From Streptomyces sp. GESEQ-4 (GTDB taxonomy: Bacteria; Actinomycetota; Actinomycetes; Streptomycetales; Streptomycetaceae): 64,000 nt of DNA. Shown in pieces: positions 34,855 to 40,826 of this stretch (position 1 is its first letter; the number at the start of each line of letters is the position of its first letter). The notes beneath the pieces were generated by a model. It was not told the DNA's origin. It searched no databases and saw nothing but the letters and a program-made list of their open reading frames with translations. The translations under genes were made by a program, and so were the position numbers. The stretch spans positions 359,029 to 423,028 of the forward strand of contig NZ_JAFFSU010000004.1 of assembly GCF_017948455.1 (NCBI RefSeq). The letters run 5' to 3'.

Positions 34855-36896
34855 TCGATCACCTCGAAGGCGTCGGCGTAGAAGTCGTCGCCTGCAGGGA
34901 TGTCGAACAGTTCGTCCTCGTCATCGCTGTCCCCGGCCGGCAGTTCCGGCACCAGCCGCAGCTCCGGAGGCGTCAGAGGGCCGGACTGGTCCGGCAGCAC
35001 CGGCAGGGACAGAGCCCCGCGTTCAGCCGACAACCTCACCGCGATGCGGCGTTCGCGCCGGTCGGTGACCATGCCCTGGTCCCAGCGGGCCAGAAGATCC
35101 GCAAGGGCCTGCGCGGAGTCGACGTGCCGACCCTCCCGGGCGGCGAGCCTGCGGGCAAAAGCGGCGGCCTCACCGCTGAAGGCCATGTGTAGTGCGGGTG
35201 CGTGCTCCCAGTGCAGCGCGTGCCAGGAGTCGTCGGCAGGGTCCTGGAAGTAGACGAACCGTACGTCGTCAGGGTTGACGTGGATTGGCCACTGCCGTCC
35301 CATTCCGGGGTAGGGGCTGGGTGTATTGCGGTAGCCGTCCAGAACGGGGCCGTTGTAGCGCATCCCGTCGACCTCGACCCCGTAGTGCTGGATCGTGCGT
35401 GCCTTGACCGCGAGAAATTGAAAGGCTAGCTCCGGGGACGCGGGCATGCGCAGCCGTCCGGCCCGGGATAGACCGATGCGGAGCATCTCCAGCGGCGACA
35501 ACGACAGCTTCGGCCACTGCGGAATGACCAGTCCGTCATGCTCACGCCGGTGATAGACCTCCGAGATCCACTCACGGATGATCTCCTCCACCTCGTGGAT
35601 GAAGAAGAACGCGGCATCCTCGACCGCCTCACCCCGGCTGTGGACATCGGGCCCCTTGTATGCGGGAAGGTGCTGGATCAGCCCCTCCCGCAAGGTGCGG
35701 AAGAAACGCTCGACCGTCGGCTTGTCCGTTGGCTTCTTCGGCTGGGCTGGCTGAATCGACATGCCCAGACGGGTGCAGACCCCGATGACATGCGCCGAGA
35801 TGAACGCCCGCCCATGATCGATGACCAGCGTCTCCGGCGGACACAGCCCGCCGCCCGGCACGAGCCCCTCCTCGGTGAACACCACCTCGTCCCACAGCCC
35901 GTGGTAAGGAGCCAGCGCGGGGCGGCTCGAGTCATCCAGCGGAGGGCAGGCCGCCTCGAAGAGCACACTGGCGACATCGAGCGCCTTCGTAGAGCAGGCC
36001 GTCACCCGCAGGCCGACAATGCAGCGCGAGAACAGGTCTTGAGCAACGGTGAGCTGGAGCGGAACCCACCGGCAGGTCACCGGTTCCATGGCATAGATGT
36101 CCAGGTCCTGGGTATTGAGCACGACATACTCACCCGGTCGGGCAGCCCGCAGCCGCCCGTAGGCGCCCTGCGGCCTGTCCGCGATCGAACGGCGTGCCTT
36201 GGCACTGCCGGAGACCGCGTTCGTGCCCTTGGTCAACACGGCAAGCCTCGCGTAGGCCGTGCTCCGGGACGGAACGGCGACGATGCCCTTGCCGTACTCG
36301 CTGTTCAGCCGTTCCTCGACCCGCGACAACAGGGCCGACCGGGTAGGGGTCGAGCTGGCCACCGACTCCGCCACCACGCGGCGGACCGCTTCCTCCCACC
36401 GGGGATCGACGCTGGAAGTCCTCCCGGCGCGGGCGTCCACGAGCCCTGCATCGCCGCTTTCCCGGTAAGCGGTCAACCAACGCTGCAGCGTGCGAGGCGA
36501 GACACCGAGCTCAGCTGCCTTGGCAGCGGTCCGCTCTTTGAGCGGGAGATCGGGGCCGTATTCGGGCCGAGGTTCGCCAGGCAGAGCATCGGCCGCGTGC
36601 CCGGACTGGTAACCGCCGAGCACTTCGCGGACGTGCCCGGCCCGTTCCCGCAGCCGCTGACGCTGGTCGGCCGACAAGGACGCCAGCAGCAGGCCCACCC
36701 CGTCCGCAGCGGCCTGCGCTGGCTCATCCATCGACCGGGCGTTGGCCGCCAGCCGCCCGAGCGGAACGGAGCCGTACTCGCCCGTCCGCTCGTTATGGAC
36801 CGTCGTCCGGAGCCCGTCGATGTCCACGACCTCGACGACGTCACCACCGAAGAAGAGACGCACCCCCGGGAACAGCGACACCGCGTATGCGTTCAT
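34851..36896 (-). CDS. tnsB: TnsB-like DDE transposase (Mu/Tn7 integrase family)
   Basis: 681 aa, full length. Cuts and joins the 3' ends of the element to target DNA. N-terminal helix-turn-helix domains at about 115-220 (ELGVSPRTLQRWLTAYRESGDAGLVD; TRSALLSRVEERLN) bind the end repeats. The catalytic core has Asp264/Asp266 (LNTQDLDIYAM), Asp360 (ETLVIDHGRAF) and Glu396 (KPTVERFFRTL) with 35 residues between the last two, the standard D..D35E spacing. A Mu-type C-terminal beta domain follows (QHYGVEVDGMRYNG) and an acidic tail that may touch TnsC. It overlaps tnsA and tnsC by 4 bases. No disabling mutation seen. Confidence 0.94.
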   Translation of the reverse strand: MNAYAVSLFPGVRLFFGGDVVEVVDIDGLRTTVHNERTGEYGSVPLGRLAANARSMDEPAQAAADGVGLLLASLSADQRQRLRERAGHVREVLGGYQSGHAADALPGEPRPEYGPDLPLKERTAAKAAELGVSPRTLQRWLTAYRESGDAGLVDARAGRTSSVDPRWEEAVRRVVAESVASSTPTRSALLSRVEERLNSEYGKGIVAVPSRSTAYARLAVLTKGTNAVSGSAKARRSIADRPQGAYGRLRAARPGEYVVLNTQDLDIYAMEPVTCRWVPLQLTVAQDLFSRCIVGLRVTACSTKALDVASVLFEAACPPLDDSSRPALAPYHGLWDEVVFTEEGLVPGGGLCPPETLVIDHGRAFISAHVIGVCTRLGMSIQPAQPKKPTDKPTVERFFRTLREGLIQHLPAYKGPDVHSRGEAVEDAAFFFIHEVEEIIREWISEVYHRREHDGLVIPQWPKLSLSPLEMLRIGLSRAGRLRMPASPELAFQFLAVKARTIQHYGVEVDGMRYNGPVLDGYRNTPSPYPGMGRQWPIHVNPDDVRFVYFQDPADDSWHALHWEHAPALHMAFSGEAAAFARRLAAREGRHVDSAQALADLLARWDQGMVTDRRERRIAVRLSAERGALSLPVLPDQSGPLTPPELRLVPELPAGDSDDEDELFDIPAGDDFYADAFEVIE

Positions 36897-37645
36897 GCCG
36901 CCACCCGCACCCGGCTTGCACCGTTCAGCGGAGTCCGCAGGTCAGCAACGAGCCGACCGGACCACACCAGGTGCAGGACGACCGGACGGACGATCTCGCA
37001 CGGGTGCTGCCCGGCCAGCGCGGCTTCGACGGCACCGATCGTCGGCTGGCAGGTGGCAGCCTCCAGCACATGCGGGACGAGCGAGGCTTCCACCAGCTCC
37101 CGGCGCCGGTAGCCGGCCAGGAAGCGCACGTTCTCCACGACGGCCTGCTCAGCCCCCGACCAGGTCTCATAGACCCAGCCGCGGCGCGAACACACCCGGC
37201 GTGTCCAGTCGAACTGCGCGATCACCTTGGGATCCCTCATACGTGAGGGCGCCTTGACGTCCACGACAGTCACCAGACCGTCGGCATGGACGAGGAACAG
37301 ATCAGGAACATGACGGCGAACGCGGTCACCGTCAGCACCGACCAACTGGAACGGCTGGGCCGCGACCTCCACGACATCCGGCGCGAAATCGGCAAGCAGA
37401 ATGCGGGCGAGCTCCAGTCGACTCTCGTAGGCCACGAGACGACCCGTTGTGGCGGCGTGGTACCAACCCGAGTAGTGCTTCCGACCCCGGTACCAACGGA
37501 ACTCGCGTACCGGCTGTCCGCCAGCGACCTCGTCCACCGGGACCCTGTCGAGTTCGGCCTCGACCAGCCGACCGTCGGCCCGCCGGTACGCCGCCCGAAC
37601 CGTCCGACTATCTGTCGCGTCCGCGACGCCTGGACCAGTCCCCAT
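36893..37645 (-). CDS. tnsA: TnsA-like endonuclease of the Tn7-like element
   Basis: 250 aa; ATG 37645 is preceded by AAGGGG 6 bases upstream. TnsA cuts the 5' ends of the transposon so that it moves by cut-and-paste rather than by cointegrates. The restriction-like fold is visible: Glu74/Glu78 in AYESRLELARIL, Asp115 in RHVPDLFLVH and Asp129-x-Lys131 in VTVVDVKAPSR. Classical TnsA has Gln-x-Lys at the last site; here it is Asp-x-Lys, as in many PD-(D/E)xK nucleases. It is the first gene of the tns operon, next to the right end, as in Tn7. An in-frame extension towards 37810 runs into end repeats and is unlikely to be coding. Confidence 0.92.
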   Translation of the reverse strand: MGTGPGVADATDSRTVRAAYRRADGRLVEAELDRVPVDEVAGGQPVREFRWYRGRKHYSGWYHAATTGRLVAYESRLELARILLADFAPDVVEVAAQPFQLVGADGDRVRRHVPDLFLVHADGLVTVVDVKAPSRMRDPKVIAQFDWTRRVCSRRGWVYETWSGAEQAVVENVRFLAGYRRRELVEASLVPHVLEAATCQPTIGAVEAALAGQHPCEIVRPVVLHLVWSGRLVADLRTPLNGASRVRVAA

Positions 37646-37834
37646 GGTCGCCCCTTCGTGTCCGATGCCATCGACACCAAGACACTGGCAACCACCATGA
37701 GTAACGTGGATGAGAAGCCGGGAAGACCAACGAGGTAGTGGACCCGTGCGGTATGGCACGGCCAGGCGCCGGACCTGGCCGTGTACCGAAGAGAGCGTGT
37801 CGACTGACAAGTTGACGACAAGTCACTCGGACAG
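37646..37834. promoter_or_regulatory. Right-end region: tns promoter and transposase-binding repeats
   Basis: Read inward from the right end, TGTCGCTGTCC, ACTTGTCGTCA, ACTTGTCAGTC and GACACGC follow each other, words similar to the TGTCG repeats of the left end. The operon promoter must lie here, so TnsB binding could repress it. Confidence 0.6.
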
Positions 37835-37858
37835 CGACATCTCTAATCGGAACCTACA
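37835..37858 (-). repeat. Right terminal inverted repeat of the Tn7-like element
   Basis: Complement reads TGTAGGTTCCGATT, then AGAGA, then TGTCG; 20 of 24 positions equal the left end. The outer ACA is followed at once by the GCTTC duplication. Confidence 0.93.
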
Positions 37859-37863
37859 GCTTC
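37859..37863. repeat. Right target-site duplication GCTTC
   Basis: Identical to 26118-26122. One base separates it from the stop codon of the NlpC/P60 gene, so the insertion left that protein intact. Confidence 0.93.
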
Positions 37864-37864
37864 C

Positions 37865-39028
37865 TCAGGCCGGCCGTACCACGCTGTGGATCGACGACTC
37901 ACCGTCGTAGAAGATCGACTCCTCGCGCACATAGGCGCCCGGCTTCGGTGCGTGGATCATCATGCCGTTGCCGATGTAGATGCCGACGTGGCTGATGTCG
38001 TCGTAGAAGAAGACCAGGTCGCCGGGTTGGGCGGCGGAGAGGGAGACGGTCGTGCCGGCGTTCACCTGGTCCCAGGTGGTGCGCGGGAGGGAGATGCCGG
38101 CGGCGTTCCAGGCGGCCTGGGTGAGGCCGGAGCAGTCGTAGGAGTCGGGGCCGGTGGCGCCCCAGACGTACGGCTTGCCGATCGTGGAGCGGGCGAAGGC
38201 GAGGACCTTCTCGGCCTTGGTGGCGTACGAGGAGTCGGCCACGGAGGTGTCGGAGGACTCCGACGTGCCGGTGCCGCTCTCCTGCCGCTGCTGCGCCGCC
38301 TCCTGGGCCGCCGCCTCCGCCGCGGCCTGCTCCCTGGCGAGCTCCGCGGCCTTGCGCTCGGCCTCCTGCTGCTTCTGCCGCTCGATCTGCGCGAGCCGCG
38401 CCTTCTCCTCGGCGGTCAGCTTCGACAGCAGCTCGCGCGCGTCGGCCAGCTTCTGCTGGACGGTCGTCTTGGCGGCCTTCAGGTCGCCCTGCGACTCGGT
38501 GAGCGTCTCGAGGCTCGCGGTGGCTTCCCGGCGCTTCTCCATCGTCGCGGACTGCTGCGTGACGAAGTCGTCGACCGCCTCCTTCTGACGGCCGGTCATC
38601 CGGTCCATCAGCTGGGTCTGGTCGAAGTAGTCCTGCGGGGTGTCCGCGAGCAGGAAGGTCGCGGTGTCGGGCGCGGAGGCGCCGGTGCGGTACTGGGCCG
38701 AGGCGAAGGAACCCAGTTCCTCGCGCGCCTCGTTGAGCTTCTGCGTGCGCTGCGCGACGTCATCGAGGAGGGTGTCGACGCGCTTGCGCTGCTTGGTGGT
38801 CTTCTCTTTCGCCGAGTTGTACTTCTCGGTCGCCGACTCGGCCTGGCGGTAGAGATCGCCGACCTTCTTCTCGACCTCTTCGAGACTCGGCTTGTCGTCG
38901 GCCGCGGGGGCGGCGTTGGCCGACTGGGACAGCAGGGCCACGGAGGTGAGGGCCGCCGTGGCGAGGGCGGGGGTCCGTATGCCTGCGACGCGCGAACCCG
39001 AAGGACGCGACTTGCGGTGCGACGCCAA
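37865..39028 (-). CDS. Secreted NlpC/P60 peptidoglycan hydrolase (second copy), the transposon's target gene
   Basis: 387 aa. The start is a TTG at 39028 with AAGGAG about 10 bases upstream; the protein begins (M)ASHRKSRPSG. Signal peptide to about residue 40 (ALATAALTSVALLSQSANA-AP), coiled coil about 45-240 with an Ala/Glu/Gln-rich stretch, then the NlpC/P60 domain with Cys in DSYDCSGLTQ and His in ISHVGIYIGNGMMIHAP. It should cleave peptidoglycan stem peptides at the cell surface. It is preceded by a c-di-AMP riboswitch, as several actinobacterial wall hydrolase genes are. The Tn7-like element sits 6 bp past its stop. Confidence 0.93.
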   Translation of the reverse strand: MASHRKSRPSGSRVAGIRTPALATAALTSVALLSQSANAAPAADDKPSLEEVEKKVGDLYRQAESATEKYNSAKEKTTKQRKRVDTLLDDVAQRTQKLNEAREELGSFASAQYRTGASAPDTATFLLADTPQDYFDQTQLMDRMTGRQKEAVDDFVTQQSATMEKRREATASLETLTESQGDLKAAKTTVQQKLADARELLSKLTAEEKARLAQIERQKQQEAERKAAELAREQAAAEAAAQEAAQQRQESGTGTSESSDTSVADSSYATKAEKVLAFARSTIGKPYVWGATGPDSYDCSGLTQAAWNAAGISLPRTTWDQVNAGTTVSLSAAQPGDLVFFYDDISHVGIYIGNGMMIHAPKPGAYVREESIFYDGESSIHSVVRPA

Positions 39029-39037
39029 GGGAGGCGA

Positions 39038-39168
39038 CTCCTTCCATCGTCCGCCTACCGAGTTAGCTGTCGGGTTCGGGCGGGTGGTTCGGAAGGGTTG
39101 CCCTACGACCGCTTCCCGAAGGGAAGTCCGGCCGATTCACCCCAAGTTCGGTGGGTCCCCGGCTCCGG
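39038..39168 (-). ncRNA. Cyclic di-AMP riboswitch (ydaO/yuaA class)
   Basis: In the 5' leader of the NlpC/P60 gene the minus strand shows the conserved blocks of the ydaO class in order: GCCGGGGACCCACCGAAC, TTGGGGTGAATCGG, a variable hairpin (CTTCCCTTCGGGAAG), AGGGCAACCCTTCCGAAC, and CCCGACAGCTAACTCGGTAG followed by GGAAGGAG. This class binds c-di-AMP and in actinobacteria usually turns wall-hydrolase genes off when c-di-AMP is high. The match to the Streptomyces consensus I remember is close. The exact ends are approximate. Confidence 0.9.
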
Positions 39169-39250
39169 ACTGCCCCGTGGGCGCGCCGGACTCGGCGGAG
39201 GCCGTACGGCCCGGCGACGTTCGCCGGTAGGGGTCGTGCGGCCTGGAGGA

Positions 39251-39280
39251 ACGCTAACCAACTGGTGTGGCCTCTGTGAA
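39251..39280 (-). promoter_or_regulatory. Candidate promoter of the riboswitch-controlled NlpC/P60 gene
   Basis: Minus strand TTCACA, 18 bases, TAGCGT, then TCCTCC. Same -10 word and spacing as the candidate promoter of the paralogue at 25408-25437. Confidence 0.45.
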
Positions 39281-39470
39281 GGTTGATGGGCGATATGCCC
39301 GATACATTTTCGTGACCTTAGCCCAGGGCGTCGCTCGCCGTGGTCAATACGGAAGGGTCTGCGGTGAGTTGCTCGTATTTTGTCCGGAGTGACGACGTCC
39401 GCCCGCTTCGGGGCGGTAGCTTCCAGCCAGCCACGGTCGGGAGCCGTGGCGGCTGGGAGGGAGTACGGCC

Positions 39471-40559
39471 ATGAGGAACCGCACCGCACTCGTCATCGCC
39501 ACAGGAGTCGCACTCACCGTCACCGCAGGCATCGCACCCGCGAGCGCGGGCGCCGGACAGGACAGCCGCGCCGGCGGCAAGCCCGTCGTCCGCGTGATCG
39601 CGAAGGGCCTCGACAATCCACGCCAGCTGTCGTACGACCACGGACGCCTGTACGTCGCCGAGGCGGGCCGCGGCGGCAAGAAGTGCATCGGGGAGGGGCC
39701 GGAGGGCGAGACCTGCATCGGCCTCACGTCGGCCGTCACCAAGATCTACTGGAACGGGGGCGCGTGGAAGCACTACAGGGTGGTGCAGGGGCTGCCCTCC
39801 GCCGCCGCCCCGGACGGCGGCTTCGCGACCGGCGTCGACGGCGTCTTTGCGCGGCACGGCAAGGTCTGGGGCGTCGAGACCTTCGCCCCGCCGGAGGCCG
39901 GAGTGCCCACGACCCCGCCCTGGAACAAGCTCGGCAAGCTGCTGAAGATCAGCCACGGCACGGCGAAGATCGCCGCGGACATCGCGGCCGTGGAGCTGAG
40001 GCACAACCCGCACAAGGCATCCGTGGAGTCCAACCCGTACGCCGTCCTCGCGCTCCCCGACGGCCGCAAGATCGTCGCGGACGCCGCCGGCAACGACCTG
40101 ATCGAGGTCTCGCCGTCCGGCCGGGCCCGCCCCTTCACCGTCTTCCCGGACCACGACAAGAACCAGTCCGTCCCGACCTCCCTGGCGCTCGGCCCCGACG
40201 GCAAGCTCTACGTCGGCGAGCTCAACGGCGAGAGTGAGAAGCCCACCGCGCGCGTGTGGCAGGTCGACCCCCGGACCGGCAAGATCCTCGGCTGGAAGTC
40301 CGGCTTCGGCTCGATCACCGGCCTCGCCCTCAACGACAAGGGCGACCTGTACGTCAGCCAGCTCTTCGCCGGTGTCGTCACCAAGGTCTCCCACGGCAAG
40401 CGGACGAACGTGAAGGTCCCGTTCCCGGCGGGCGTGGCCGTCGACCCGTACGACGGCAAGGTCTACGTCTCGGCCTGGTCCGTCGCCGACCGGGACGGAA
40501 CGGATCTGGGGCAGGGCAAGACGCCGGGCGGCCAGGTCTGGAAGATCCTCGGCTTCTGA
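39471..40559 (+). CDS. Secreted ScyD/ScyE-family beta-propeller protein
   Basis: 362 aa, ATG 39471 with GGGAGG upstream. A signal peptide (MRNRTALVIATGVALTVTAG..APASA) is followed by an NHL/SMP30-like six-blade propeller pattern with repeated 'LA..PDG.LYV' strands (LDNPRQLSYDHGRLYVAEAG, LALGPDGKLYVGELNG, LALNDKGDLYVSQLF, VAVDPYDGKVYVSAWS). The family takes its name from cyanobacterial scytonemin genes, but most bacterial members have no known function. Two Cys (KCIGEGPEGETCIG) may form a disulfide. No functional partner adjoins it. Confidence 0.85.
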   Translation: MRNRTALVIATGVALTVTAGIAPASAGAGQDSRAGGKPVVRVIAKGLDNPRQLSYDHGRLYVAEAGRGGKKCIGEGPEGETCIGLTSAVTKIYWNGGAWKHYRVVQGLPSAAAPDGGFATGVDGVFARHGKVWGVETFAPPEAGVPTTPPWNKLGKLLKISHGTAKIAADIAAVELRHNPHKASVESNPYAVLALPDGRKIVADAAGNDLIEVSPSGRARPFTVFPDHDKNQSVPTSLALGPDGKLYVGELNGESEKPTARVWQVDPRTGKILGWKSGFGSITGLALNDKGDLYVSQLFAGVVTKVSHGKRTNVKVPFPAGVAVDPYDGKVYVSAWSVADRDGTDLGQGKTPGGQVWKILGF

Positions 40560-40607
40560 GACCCTTGGGGCTTCGGAAATCGGCGATGTTCTCAGGGCGG
40601 CGGCGGG

Positions 40608-40630
40608 CTGTCAGTGGGGCGCCTTAGGGT
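40608..40630 (+). promoter_or_regulatory. DNA-damage (RecA-NDp/PafBC-type) promoter of the helicase gene
   Basis: CTGTCAGTG, 8 bases, TAGGGT. This fits the known actinobacterial motif tTGTCRgtg-N8-TAnnnT at nearly every position. The last four bases of the -10 box belong to the inserted element at 40627-40811. Confidence 0.7.
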
Positions 40631-40811
40631 CTGTCCGATGGCCCGGTTCGGGTTTCGTGCCGGTTCCTGATCAACAGACCCGAGCGGGGTCTGGTGCGTG
40701 CAGCTGCAAGGCGGAGGAGGGAGTCATGGCGGAGCCATGGCGACTGACGACAACGCGGCAGATGCGCGTGCCAGGGCCCGCGACCCCCGGACTGGGCCAT
40801 CGGGCAGGCCC
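40627..40811. mobile_element. 185-bp MITE-like element with 21-bp inverted ends, inserted at TA
   Basis: Ends GGGTCTGTCCGATGGCCC (40627-40644) and GGGCCATCGGGCAGGCCC (40794-40811) are inverted repeats (18 of 21 positions match over the full ends), flanked by TA on both sides, as for IS630/Tc1-like movement. It has no coding capacity. I recall the internal sequence (GGAGGGAGTCATGGCGGAGCC) from many other Streptomyces genomes, but cannot confirm this here. It separates the helicase gene from its upstream promoter half. Confidence 0.6.
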
Positions 40812-40826
40812 TAAACTCGGAGAGCG

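Larger units (their letters stand above)
26123..37858. mobile_element. Complete Tn7-like transposon (11,736 bp) with tnsABC, tniQ and cargo
   Basis: Both ends begin TGTAGGTTCCGATT reading inward (26123-26136 and the complement of 37845-37858), with GCTTC duplicated on each side. Inside are, from right to left on the minus strand, tnsA-tnsB-tnsC-tniQ with 4-base overlaps, and as cargo two repeat-array membrane proteins and a methyltransferase. All four transposition genes look intact and the ends are unmutated, so the insertion is probably recent and the element possibly active. It is inserted between a small membrane protein gene and the 3' end of an NlpC/P60 gene, 6 bp past that gene's stop codon, with the tnsA end facing it. 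By eye the cargo is less GC-rich than the host genes. Confidence 0.95.
39029..39470. other. 442-bp divergent regulatory region
   Basis: Holds the c-di-AMP riboswitch and promoter of the NlpC/P60 gene (minus strand) and, near 39423-39456, a hairpin-forming CCAGCC..GGCTGG sequence just before the ribosome site of the ScyD-like gene (plus strand). No further gene seen. Confidence 0.6.

Noticed and set aside
37646..37810. Longer N-terminus for TnsA
   Set aside because: No ribosome site at 37810; the sequence runs into end repeats, while ATG 37645 has AAGGGG at the right distance.
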